A stretch of 64,000 bases of DNA, taken from assembly GCF_020150455.1 (NCBI RefSeq), contig NZ_CP083740.1, positions 3,162,001 through 3,226,000 on the forward strand, in the 5' to 3' direction. The DNA is from Bremerella sp. TYQ1. GTDB lineage: Bacteria > Planctomycetota > Planctomycetia > Pirellulales > Pirellulaceae. The stretch's first letter is position 1, and each line of letters begins with the position of its first letter. Both the position numbers and the translations under genes were made by a program. This document shows positions 56,953 to 64,000 of the stretch, one piece after another. Under the pieces are notes generated by a model. It made no database searches. It was not told where the DNA came from and saw nothing but the letters and a program-made list of their open reading frames with translations.

Positions 56953-58095
56953 TTAAACCCGGCTCACCGTCAGGTTGTCGCGGTGGATGATTTCGTCGTA
57001 CGGATGGTGGCCGAGGATGCTTTCGATTTGGTCGGTTTGTTTGCCGAGGATTTTGGCGACTTCTTCCGACGTATAATTCGTCAGGCCGCGGGCGATCTCT
57101 TGCTGCTGGGTATTGCAGACACGGACGACGTCCCCTTTATCGAACGTCCCGCGCACTTCGGTCACACCGATCGGAAGAAGGCTGCGACCTTTCTCACCGA
57201 GCGCTTTGACCGCTCCATCGTCGACGATCAGTTCGCCGCGTGGCTGTACTGAATAGCCAATCCAACGCTTGCGAGGCGTGACCGCTTTCCCCTGGGCTAG
57301 AAACAGCGTGCCGAGATCTTCGCCGTCGAGCAGTCGTGGCAAAACATTCGGCAGGCGGCCAGAAGCGATGATCATGTTCTCGCCGGTCGATGTGACCATG
57401 CGAGCCGCTTCCAGCTTGCTGGCCATGCCTCCTTTGGAATGGCCAGTCTTTTTGTCGCGGGCAAAACCCATCACCTCTTCGTCGAGCTTCGGCACTACCG
57501 AAAGCAATTTCGACTCGGCGAGTTCCGGCGAACCGTTGTATAGCCCCTGAACGTCCGAAAGCAGAATCAGCAGCGGAGCACGAAGCAGATTAGTGACCCT
57601 GGCCGCGAGGCGATCGTTATCGCCAAACGTCAGCATCAATTCTTCGACCGCCACGGTATCGTTCTCGTTGATGATCGGAATGGCGCCGAAATCGAGCACG
57701 CTTAACAACGTGTTTCGAATGTTGAGGTATCGCGTTCGGTCGTCGAGATCTTCCGCGGTGAGCAGCACCTGGGCAGCATGCCGGCCATGATCGCGCAGGG
57801 CCAGATCGTACAGCTCGATCAGCTTGGCCTGACCCACGGCGGCAACCGCTTGCAGCTTGGCCAAGTCGGTGGGCCGCTCGGTCAAACCCAACTGGCTCAT
57901 CCCGGCCCCGACCGCTCCGCTGGAAACCAACACAACGCGACGACCAGACGCGGCCAGCTGCGAAAGTTGCCGCCCTAACTGAGTGATCTGCTCTTCGCTG
58001 AGCACACCCTGGTCGGTCGTCAGCACGCGCGTGCCCACTTTTACCACAATCGTGTGAGCCGAAGTCGCAATTTCCTGCCGCAGCAAGTCGGTCAT
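56953..58095 (-). CDS. proB: Glutamate 5-kinase ProB with C-terminal PUA domain
   Basis: 380 residues from ATG 58095. First step of proline synthesis: phosphorylates glutamate with ATP. The kinase region shows VVKVGTRVLTTD, VLVSSGAVGAGM, IINENDTVAVEEL and FGDNDRLAARV. Residues about 285-375 form the PUA domain (GELIVDDGAVKALGEKGRSLLPIGV ... GDVVRVCN). A longer frame to 58161 has no supporting ribosome site. No proA is adjacent in this window. Confidence 0.95.
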   Translation of the reverse strand: MTDLLRQEIATSAHTIVVKVGTRVLTTDQGVLSEEQITQLGRQLSQLAASGRRVVLVSSGAVGAGMSQLGLTERPTDLAKLQAVAAVGQAKLIELYDLALRDHGRHAAQVLLTAEDLDDRTRYLNIRNTLLSVLDFGAIPIINENDTVAVEELMLTFGDNDRLAARVTNLLRAPLLILLSDVQGLYNGSPELAESKLLSVVPKLDEEVMGFARDKKTGHSKGGMASKLEAARMVTSTGENMIIASGRLPNVLPRLLDGEDLGTLFLAQGKAVTPRKRWIGYSVQPRGELIVDDGAVKALGEKGRSLLPIGVTEVRGTFDKGDVVRVCNTQQQEIARGLTNYTSEEVAKILGKQTDQIESILGHHPYDEIIHRDNLTVSRV

Positions 58096-58418
58096 AGTGT
58101 CCAAAGTTTCAAGCAAAAAGGGGGTGCCAACGTATCGATATCTTAAAGTGTGACGAGCCACTTGCCATGGGGGCCTGAAGGGACCATGTTTCGCTGGGGT
58201 TTTCTGAATCGGAAAATTGGGGGGTGGTACCGGTTTTCAAACCGGTATCGGCGCAGCCGACAAGAAGCCATTGAAACAAGTCTATCCTGGTGCCCAGGTT
58301 TCAATCCTTTTCGCTCCCCCTCAGTGTTTCTTCACTTTTAGCTTGCATCTCGTATTCCACGCTTTAATTTGCGTTTTTCCATCATTGGCACACTCCACCT
58401 TGCCAGGTGACATCACGA
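58096..58418. other. Intergenic region with the left REP element
   Basis: Divergent region between proB and the RAYT-type gene. It holds the REP element at 58223-58273 and about 145 bases of unstructured sequence before ATG 58419. Confidence 0.6.
58223..58273 (+). repeat. REP-like two-hairpin element, left inverted copy
   Basis: 51 bases starting GGTGGT, with hairpin 1 around ACCGGTTT/AAACCGGT (58229-58246), hairpin 2 CGGC-GCA-GCCG (58249-58259), then ACAAGAAGCCATTG. It is the inverted partner of 59036-59086, 44 of 51 bases identical. Six of the seven differences form three compensated base-pair swaps and the seventh is in the hairpin 2 loop. Confidence 0.9.
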
Positions 58419-58934
58419 ATGCGTCGTAAACACGTCCCCGCAGAACAGCTGTATATCCATTTTGTGACATTCAGCTGCTATAAACGGCGACAGGTTCTCA
58501 GATTTGATCAAGCAAATCGCGTTGTACTTTCTTGCTTGAATCGTTCGCTTCAGTTTTTCCGGGGCGATTGCCTTGGCTTTGTCCTGATGCCTGACCATGT
58601 CCATTTGCTTGTCTGGTTTCCAGAAAAAAACCAACTTGCCGATTTTCTGCATGACTGGAAACAGCAATCGAGTCACTTTATCAAGCGACAAGTGAACAAG
58701 CACAAATGGTCCTTCTTTAAGCAGGTCCCGCCAGACGATCCAATCTGGCAGAAACGATATTACAGCTTCGAGATTTACGATCCCGACAAGGTAGAAGAGA
58801 AGCTCGCCTACATGCATCAGAATCCAGTCCGCGCAGGGCTCTCTGACTTTCCTTGCGACTGGAAATGGAGTTCGGCACGCTGGTACGAAAATGGCCGCTC
58901 GGTTGGAGTCCCCATCCGAATGCCAGATTTCTGA
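58419..58934 (+). CDS. REP-associated tyrosine transposase (RAYT, Y1/HUH nuclease)
   Basis: 171 residues from ATG 58419, with AGGTGA ten bases upstream; a GTG at 58407 is possible. It has the HUH motif His60-Val-His62 (LMPDHVHLLVW) and the catalytic tyrosine Tyr131 (YMHQNPVRAGL) typical of RAYTs, related to the IS200/IS605 family. Such proteins nick and join single strands at REP hairpins. The gene is placed between two inverted REP elements (58223-58273 and 59036-59086), the classic RAYT arrangement. No other transposon gene or passenger is present. Confidence 0.92.
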   Translation: MRRKHVPAEQLYIHFVTFSCYKRRQVLRFDQANRVVLSCLNRSLQFFRGDCLGFVLMPDHVHLLVWFPEKNQLADFLHDWKQQSSHFIKRQVNKHKWSFFKQVPPDDPIWQKRYYSFEIYDPDKVEEKLAYMHQNPVRAGLSDFPCDWKWSSARWYENGRSVGVPIRMPDF

Positions 58935-59366
58935 TTGAAAAACACCATAACTCACATCTCTGCAACAACGTCAATTCCCATCATCGCATTTAGGTTGCCT
59001 TGTAAAGATTGTTTCACTCAGCTGCGGGCATATTGCAATGGCTTCTTGTGGCCTACGGCCATCCCGGTTTGAAAACCGGGACCACCCTAGTAGCTGGAAT
59101 TCTGCTTGCCCCTCGCCCTTCCCCCCTTGCGAGCACCTTAAGTCGGGATAGTTTGCCTTGCCCGGAAATGCTTCCCACCCAGTCGCAGGTAGGCATGGGG
59201 GAATCCGTGACTTCCGCGGCGTGACGGTTGAGGATTCGCATGTTCGTCCCTAAAATGAGCATGTGCTTGCTTGTTCCGGCCCACACCCCCAACGAAGACA
59301 ATCCCGCGAAATGGATCTCGATTTGGGGGAACTCTGCAAACTCGGCAGGATTGAAACTGAAAATCT
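58935..59366. other. 432-base region with the right REP element
   Basis: Holds the REP element at 59036-59086. The stretch from about 59100 to 59350 has no clear coding frame on either strand; it is GC-rich with runs of C and no recognised repeat. Confidence 0.55.
59036..59086 (-). repeat. REP-like two-hairpin element, right inverted copy
   Basis: On the reverse strand this reads GGTGGT, hairpin 1 CCCGGTTT/AAACCGGG, hairpin 2 GGCC-GTA-GGCC, then ACAAGAAGCCATTG. Together with the left copy it brackets the RAYT gene. Base pairs differ from the left copy only as compensated swaps (A-T to C-G, C-G to G-C and G-C to C-G). Confidence 0.9.
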
Positions 59367-60986
59367 ATGAGTGAACTCTTCCACGAATGTGGTGTTGCGG
59401 CGATTTATCATCTCCCCAGCGACGAAGAAAGTCCTCTCTGTCCCGATCAAGGTCCTGAAGAAGTCTCGCGGATGATGCCGCGAATGCTGCTGGATATTCA
59501 GAATCGAGGACAACTCGCGGCGGGGTTCACGACCTTCAGCCCGGAACGTAATCAGCTGATCGACACGCACCGAGACATCGGTACCGTCCAGGAAGTGTTT
59601 CGCCTGTCGCACCGCGGCAAAAGCGAATCGCTGATGAAGGAATATGCCGGACGTGCGGCGATCGGGCACGTTCGTTACGCTACCTGCGGGCAAGACGACA
59701 AGAGCTACGCCCAGCCATTCGAGCGACATCACTTGGTGAAGCACAAGTGGTTTAGCTTCGCCTTCAACGGGCAGCTTTCCAACTACAGCGAACTTCGCGA
59801 TCGCCTGCTTGCCGACGACGACCATCACTTAAGCCGCGAAACCGACACCGAAATCATCATGCACGAGCTCAGCCGTGAGATGACCGGGGAAAAGCGGATC
59901 ACGATGTTCGATGCCCTGCAGCGTGCCGCGCCACGGTTTGATGGGGCTTACAGCCTGGTCATGCTGAACGCTTACGGCGAGATGCTTGTGGCCCGCGATC
60001 CGTACGGCATCAAGCCACTGTGCTATGCCGTTTCCGGCCCGCTGTTCGCCGCCGCGAGCGAAAGTGTCGCGCTGATCAATCTGGGCTTCGAAGAAGACGA
60101 AATCAAGAACGTTGAACCTGGCCAGGCCATCACCATTACCGACGGCAAAGTCGAGGTGAAGCAGTTCATCGAATCGAAGCGTCGCGCTCACTGCTTCTTC
60201 GAGTGGATCTACTTCGCGAACGTGGCGAGCACGCTGGACAACCAAAGCGTCTACGTCAGCCGCACCAACTTGGGCGAAGAGCTGGCCGCCATCGAACGCG
60301 AGCGAAACGACATTCCGCTGGACGACGGCGACACGATTGTCGTTCCCGTCCCCGATACCAGCAAAGCGGCTGCTGACGCGATGGCCTTCGAGCTGGGAAT
60401 TCCTTCCCGCGAAGGCTTGATCCGCAATCGCTACTCTGGCCGAACCTTCATCGAAAGTGGCAGCAAGCGTCGTCGTGCGGCCGAGATCAAATACACGCCG
60501 CTACGCGAAGTGCTGGAAGGGAAACGCATCTTCCTGGTAGAAGACTCGATCGTTCGCAGCACGACGATGAAAGTGCTGATCAACCGCCTGCGAGAGCGTG
60601 GCGGTGCGAAAGAGATTCACGTTCGCGTGGCTTGTCCACCGATCATCGCTCCTTGCTTCTACGGCATCGATATGTCGACGATCAGCGAACTGTTCGCCCC
60701 GAAGTTCATGGGTGACAGCTACCTGCTGACCGAAGAAATGCAAGATGCCATGGCCCAGCAGCTTGGGGCGGATTCGCTGCGTTACCTCTCGGTCGACTCG
60801 ATCGCCCGGGCCGTGAACTATTCGAGCGACGACCTCTGCCAGGCCTGCATCACGGGGCAATACCCAACGGCCGGCGGCGAGAAGCTGTACCAGATTGCCC
60901 TGGAAACCAAAGACCAGGAAAACAGCAACGGCCGCACCTACGAACGTCGCAAAGAAGAACAAGCCGCGACATCGACTGGGGCTTAG
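59367..60986 (+). CDS. purF: Glutamine phosphoribosylpyrophosphate amidotransferase (PurF type)
   Basis: 539 residues. The Ntn-amidotransferase Cys8 ([15 protein letters not shown]) would be exposed by cleavage of a seven-residue leader. The glutaminase domain has GHVRYAT and [13 protein letters not shown]; the phosphoribosyltransferase domain has the PRPP loop [14 protein letters not shown]. Cysteines in [15 protein letters not shown] and [11 protein letters not shown] match the [4Fe-4S] ligands of the Bacillus-type enzyme. Some loops differ from textbook PurF (for example [19 protein letters not shown] and RGQLAAGF where RGQEGAG is usual), so a specialised paralog cannot be excluded. It makes 5-phosphoribosylamine from PRPP and glutamine. 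Confidence 0.85.
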   Translation: MSELFHECGVAAIYHLPSDEESPLCPDQGPEEVSRMMPRMLLDIQNRGQLAAGFTTFSPERNQLIDTHRDIGTVQEVFRLSHRGKSESLMKEYAGRAAIGHVRYATCGQDDKSYAQPFERHHLVKHKWFSFAFNGQLSNYSELRDRLLADDDHHLSRETDTEIIMHELSREMTGEKRITMFDALQRAAPRFDGAYSLVMLNAYGEMLVARDPYGIKPLCYAVSGPLFAAASESVALINLGFEEDEIKNVEPGQAITITDGKVEVKQFIESKRRAHCFFEWIYFANVASTLDNQSVYVSRTNLGEELAAIERERNDIPLDDGDTIVVPVPDTSKAAADAMAFELGIPSREGLIRNRYSGRTFIESGSKRRRAAEIKYTPLREVLEGKRIFLVEDSIVRSTTMKVLINRLRERGGAKEIHVRVACPPIIAPCFYGIDMSTISELFAPKFMGDSYLLTEEMQDAMAQQLGADSLRYLSVDSIARAVNYSSDDLCQACITGQYPTAGGEKLYQIALETKDQENSNGRTYERRKEEQAATSTGA

Positions 60987-61030
60987 TCCACGGCGAAACG
61001 CTACCGCCACGGCCTCTAAAACTCAACTTG

Positions 61031-61065
61031 CCCTGCCCCTCTCCTACAAACGGAGAGGGCCAGGG
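61031..61065. repeat. Partial copy of the CCCTCTCCC/GGAGAGGG repeat
   Basis: CCCTGCCCCTCTCC...GGAGAGGGCCAGGG resembles the left half of the palindromes at 27053 and 38295, with only the first hairpin kept. Confidence 0.6.
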
Positions 61066-61107
61066 TAAGTGATTCAGCTCTCTATGAACGCCGCCCATAC
61101 AATCTTG

Positions 61108-61219
61108 GGTACCATGCCCTGGCCTTCAGGTATCAGGCTAGGGTGCCATGCCTTCGTCCGCGTAGGCATGTCTTCAAATGCCCCACATGCCCACAAAGCC
61201 GTGAGCATGGTACCTACCC
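61108..61219. repeat. GGTACCATGC-type inverted repeat
   Basis: GGTACCATGC (61108-61117) and GCATGGTACC (61205-61214) are perfect inverted copies. Between them is a CATGCCT...AGGCATG hairpin (61147-61170). The element sits between the purF and trmB genes, which converge. Confidence 0.7.
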
Positions 61220-61246
61220 TTGCAACCCCTTGCAACGGGCGAATAA

Positions 61247-61894
61247 CTAAGCTTCCGGCTTCAAGAACTGGCTGCGAAACACATCCATTTCGTTCTTTCG
61301 CATCCGCCGCTCGAAATGCGTGCGGTAGTCAAGATCGTGCTCCGATGGGGGCTCGTCGACATCGATGGGGCCCTGCAGTTTGGTCACTTTATGGAGTGAT
61401 TCAACCGCCATCTCGAAGTAATCGAGCACGTCGGTCCAAAAGTGCAGCTTGCCGCCGGGACGGAGAACCCGTTCGATCTGCTGGCAAAACTCTTCGTTCA
61501 TCAAGCGGCGACGATGATGTCGGGCCTTCCACCAGGGATCGGGAAAGTAAACGTGCACCGCTTCCAGCGAGTTGTCTTTGATGACCTCGCGAAAGATCTT
61601 CTGCCCGTCGCCATGGAACATGACCGCATTGGTGCGGCCCTCTTTGGCCAGCTTGTACCCGGCGAAGCGAGCATACTTGAACGCAATTTCGATCCCCAGA
61701 AAGTTGTGCTCGGGGAACTGACCGGAGGCGTTCTTCATGAAGAGCCCCTTGCCGGTTCCGACTTCCAGCTCGAGCGGCTGCTCTTGGGCGAAGTACGACT
61801 GCAAGTCTGGACGCGTCTCGAGAACGTCCGACTCGAAGAAGTGCTGCGAGAAGTCAACGTCAGGGTTCAGTTTGGGGAGTGCTCTACGGCCCAT
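61247..61894 (-). CDS. trmB: tRNA (guanine46-N7)-methyltransferase TrmB
   Basis: 215 residues. The SAM site is LEVGTGKGLFMKNA; the catalytic-side motif YFPDPWWKARHHRRRLM is diagnostic of TrmB, as is the C-terminal THFERRM segment. It methylates G46 in the variable loop of tRNA. Start ATG 61894. Next on the same strand is the rhomboid gene, 21 bases downstream of its end, so the two may be cotranscribed. Confidence 0.95.
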   Translation of the reverse strand: MGRRALPKLNPDVDFSQHFFESDVLETRPDLQSYFAQEQPLELEVGTGKGLFMKNASGQFPEHNFLGIEIAFKYARFAGYKLAKEGRTNAVMFHGDGQKIFREVIKDNSLEAVHVYFPDPWWKARHHRRRLMNEEFCQQIERVLRPGGKLHFWTDVLDYFEMAVESLHKVTKLQGPIDVDEPPSEHDLDYRTHFERRMRKNEMDVFRSQFLKPEA

Positions 61895-61915
61895 GATGAT
61901 TCGTAACAGGAAAAA

Positions 61916-62773
61916 CTAGAAACGGAATTCGTCGTCACGACGAGGATTAAATTGAAACGCTCGCTCTTGCTTCAAGACCGAGCCATACGTGGTGTCCGGA
62001 ATGATCATCGTCAGCAGCGGCATGATCGCCATCCCAAACAAAAATCCGCCGATGTGCGCCCACCACGCCACGCCGCCGTCAAGCCCCAAGTGCAAAGCTC
62101 CGATCCCTTGGAACAGCTGAACTGCGATCCATAGCCCCAGCACCACCAATGCCGGAAGATCGACCATCATGAAGATGATCACGACAAACAACAAGCAGCG
62201 AACCTGGGCTCTGGGATAGGTCACCGCGTACGCACCAAGCACAACCGCCACCGCCCCACTGGCACCCACCGTCGGCACGTAGGCACCTGTCGCGGTGGTT
62301 GTCGCCCAATGAGCGAGCGCCGCGCAAATGCCGCCGAACAAATAGAACAGCAGATACGGAACATGCCCCAAGCGATCTTCGACGTTATTCCCGAAGATCC
62401 AAAGGAACCACATGTTGCCCAACAGGTGAGCGATTCCGGCATGCAGGAACATCGATGAAAAGATGGTCCCGACGGCTGCGGTCATTGTCGCAGGAAGCGT
62501 GACGACCGTATCATCGCCACTTTTTTCGAGAACCTCTTTCGCTTCCGGGGAACCTTTCAGCAAGTCTTGCAGATCGACGCGAACCGCTTCGCCCCCTTCC
62601 AGGGCAGAAGTGAATCGCTGCGGAACAAAACCATATTCGAGAAAGAAACGGTTATGCTCCAGCGGGTCGATCCCCAGCATCCCTAACAACAGAAGCGTAT
62701 TCACCACGATCAGACCGACGGTCACGATCGGCCAACGCCGCGTCGGGTTTTCGTCGATCAGTGGGAATAGCAT
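61916..62773 (-). CDS. Rhomboid-family intramembrane serine protease
   Basis: 285 residues with six or seven membrane helices. The catalytic Ser172 is in VGASGAV and His240 in WWAHIGGFLFG. HAGIAHLLGNMWFLWIFGNNVEDR is the typical loop L1 region with the His and Asn of the family. It cleaves membrane proteins within or near transmembrane segments. The substrate is unknown. The short hydrophilic insert between helices 1 and 2 (residues 55-95) is somewhat longer than usual. The gene lies upstream of trmB on the same strand. Confidence 0.92.
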   Translation of the reverse strand: MLFPLIDENPTRRWPIVTVGLIVVNTLLLLGMLGIDPLEHNRFFLEYGFVPQRFTSALEGGEAVRVDLQDLLKGSPEAKEVLEKSGDDTVVTLPATMTAAVGTIFSSMFLHAGIAHLLGNMWFLWIFGNNVEDRLGHVPYLLFYLFGGICAALAHWATTTATGAYVPTVGASGAVAVVLGAYAVTYPRAQVRCLLFVVIIFMMVDLPALVVLGLWIAVQLFQGIGALHLGLDGGVAWWAHIGGFLFGMAIMPLLTMIIPDTTYGSVLKQERAFQFNPRRDDEFRF

Positions 62774-62827
62774 GGGGAGTTACCAGCAGAGACTCGGCAC
62801 TCGTAGGCGTGGCCGCACCCCAGCGTT

Positions 62828-63322
62828 TTAGATCGCGTCCGGCAGAGGAATACCGCGGATCACGCCTTGGGCAACCAGGGTGGTGCCGACGAAACTTTGG
62901 AAGCTGCAGACCAGCATGCGTCCGGGGCTGTAGCGCGTTTGCTTCAGCACGCACAGCAGCCGGTCGCCGGGTCGTACGATGCCGCGGAACTTGACTTCAT
63001 CCAAGCCACCGAAGCCCATTCGCTTGCCTGGCATCAAGTCGTGCGTGACAACATACCAAGTGCTGACTTGGGCAGCCATTTCGCACATCAACACGCCTGG
63101 CATCAGGGGCATCCCAGGCATATGACCGCGAACCCAGAAGGCGTCGTCAGCAATGTCGAGGTAGCCGGCGCAGATGCCTGCTTCGACGTCATCGTGGACG
63201 ATGCCGGAAAGCTGTTCCATCTCGTAACGCTGCGGATTCGTCTTACGAACCCCTTCGAGGTCCGCGATTACGTTGTCAAAGTTGATCGACGCAGGGTCGA
63301 GAATCAGGACTTCTCGCGCCAC
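62828..63322 (-). CDS. FabZ/FabA-like hot-dog dehydratase
   Basis: 164 residues from GTG 63322; a longer frame starts at 63388. I favour the GTG because GAAGG lies about seven bases upstream and the conserved hot-dog domain starts just after it (AREVLILDP). The active-site helix is WVRGHMPGMPLMPGVLMCEMAAQV, where His is the catalytic residue of 3-hydroxyacyl-ACP dehydratases. The central strand GFGGLDEVKFRGIVRPGDRL is typical. It probably takes part in fatty-acid or lipid synthesis; no other fab gene is adjacent. Confidence 0.87.
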   Translation of the reverse strand: MAREVLILDPASINFDNVIADLEGVRKTNPQRYEMEQLSGIVHDDVEAGICAGYLDIADDAFWVRGHMPGMPLMPGVLMCEMAAQVSTWYVVTHDLMPGKRMGFGGLDEVKFRGIVRPGDRLLCVLKQTRYSPGRMLVCSFQSFVGTTLVAQGVIRGIPLPDAI

Positions 63323-63428
63323 CGTGAATCCTTCAGCTATCGATGTGGAACAAAAGTGGGTATTCAAATGAGCCGTCGGCTGGATCATCCGAGCCGACGC
63401 ATTTCACAGCCAAAAACTAGTACGTGAA

Positions 63429-63527
63429 CTAGGTCTTGATGTGCTTACGCTTTGCCTTGCGAGCTTTTGCATTCGCAGGACGTGCACCGTGATTGGCTTT
63501 CTTCAACTTACGATGTGGCTTGGCCAT
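63429..63527 (-). CDS. 32-residue very basic small protein
   Basis: The frame runs from ATG 63527 to TAG 63429-63431, too short for usual gene finding. The predicted peptide starts MAKPHRKLKKANHGARP and ends KRKHIKT; it is almost half Lys and Arg with no acidic residue or Cys. A ribosome site AAGGGA lies about nine bases upstream. Composition and size fit a small ribosome-associated or nucleic-acid-binding protein (compare THX-like or bL36-like peptides), but I see no match to a named family. Codon use is GC-rich at third positions as in neighbouring genes, supporting coding. Confidence 0.75.
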   Translation of the reverse strand: MAKPHRKLKKANHGARPANAKARKAKRKHIKT

Positions 63528-63715
63528 GGTTCGTATCCCTTATAGGTTCGGAAAATATGACGTTATGTGGGGCAAACCCGGAAGTCTGCGCCGCGATTTG
63601 GTTCAGAATCTATTTAGTATAGCGATTTGGGGACGATCCGAAAGCCCTAATGGGGGCCTCAGAGGTGGTTTAGCCGCCCCACAGAAAACACGCTAAACCT
63701 TTACTGGCATAGCAG

Positions 63716-64000
63716 TTAGCGATTCATGGACGAATCGTCAAAGGAATCGCGAGTTTCCGCGTCATCGCGGGACGGTTCCTTGTGGGGGTGCGATTTCGGC
63801 TCGTCGGGAATGTCGGCCAGCTTGCGGCCTCGAGGACGCTCGCGGGGGGCCGACGCTTTCGCTTCGATCTCTGGCACTTCGCGGCGGAAGCCAGAGATAA
63901 GCGTCAGAATGCAGGGCAAAACGACCAGCGACGTGAATAGACAGCACGCGACGCCGATGGTCAGCACGCGGCCCAGGCTGGCCAAACCGCGGTGATCGGC
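63716..64000 (-). CDS. C-terminal end of an RND/MMPL-type transporter
   Basis: 95 codons remain before the right edge; the N-terminal part lies outside the window. The visible part has a hydrophobic helix (GRVLTIGVACCLFTSLVVLPCILTLIS) and a charged, disordered tail rich in Lys, Arg, Pro, Asp and Ser. The motif LASLGRVLTIGVACCLFTSLVVLPCIL is the last helix of MMPL/hopanoid-transporter RND-type proteins. The stop is TAA at 63716-63718. Hopanoid-associated RND transporters (HpnN) have such an end, but nothing here identifies the substrate. Confidence 0.75.
   Translation of the reverse strand, partial: ADHRGLASLGRVLTIGVACCLFTSLVVLPCILTLISGFRREVPEIEAKASAPRERPRGRKLADIPDEPKSHPHKEPSRDDAETRDSFDDSSMNR

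Noticed and set aside
58407..58934. Active insertion sequence of the IS200/IS605 family
   Set aside because: The flanking elements are inverted and symmetric as in RAYT-REP units; there is no tnpB or asymmetric end pair.

Overview
The window looks like a chromosomal segment of a planctomycete, probably from the Pirellulaceae and close to Blastopirellula or Bremerella. I infer this from gene content and have not run a search. The supporting signs are two DUF1080 domains in one secreted protein, a split hpnC-hpnD-hpnE squalene locus, a small membrane protein starting with an NPYQSP-type motif, many short intergenic palindromes, and frequent GTG or TTG starts. Base composition is moderately GC-rich and coding density is high. 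I found no rRNA, tRNA, CRISPR array or prophage.

Layout. 0-4 kb: the tail of a truncated gene, a small jelly-roll-like protein, a CPA-type cation/proton antiporter with an RCK-like tail, and a DUF1080 protein. 4-12 kb: ispH diverges from hpnC-hpnD-hpnE (isoprenoid supply, then squalene); then a membrane protein, an MTA/SAH-nucleosidase-type enzyme (possible HpnG) and mnmG. 12-19 kb: a response regulator with an unusual N-terminal HTH, three tandem paralogous membrane proteins, a soluble histidine kinase, an NhaC antiporter and a secreted Pro/Val/Thr-rich protein. 19-27 kb: a reverse-strand run of a GT39-like membrane protein, squalene-hopene cyclase, hpnH and two small membrane proteins. Together with hpnCDE this is most of a hopanoid pathway. 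27-35 kb: accessory genes (DapA-family aldolase, zinc-ribbon protein, two LRR lipoproteins, SNF2 helicase, two conserved hypotheticals) separated by palindromic repeats.

35.6-50.5 kb is the most unusual part. It holds an AMP-forming acid ligase of LuxE/PaaK type, an aldehyde-dehydrogenase-fold protein and an iron-type alcohol dehydrogenase, which together read as a carboxylic-acid reduction module. These are followed by a PQQ-type propeller, a HemW-like radical SAM enzyme, a stand-alone lipoyl H-protein and a dicluster ferredoxin. Next come a phosphatase-cytochrome c' fusion, a second radical SAM enzyme, a second class II terpene cyclase with a DxDDT acid motif, a DUF116-prenyl synthase fusion and a UbiC-like chorismate lyase. 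I propose that it makes or modifies an undescribed prenyl/aryl lipid or cofactor. The individual family calls are sound; the pathway is inference.

50.5-64 kb: a Tat-exported FAD oxidoreductase, a DUF3311/sodium-solute symporter pair, a GNAT acetyltransferase, proB, a RAYT-type single-strand transposase flanked by an inverted pair of REP-like two-hairpin elements, a PurF-type amidotransferase, trmB, a rhomboid protease, a FabZ-like dehydratase, a 32-residue very basic protein, and the end of an RND/MMPL transporter running off the right edge.
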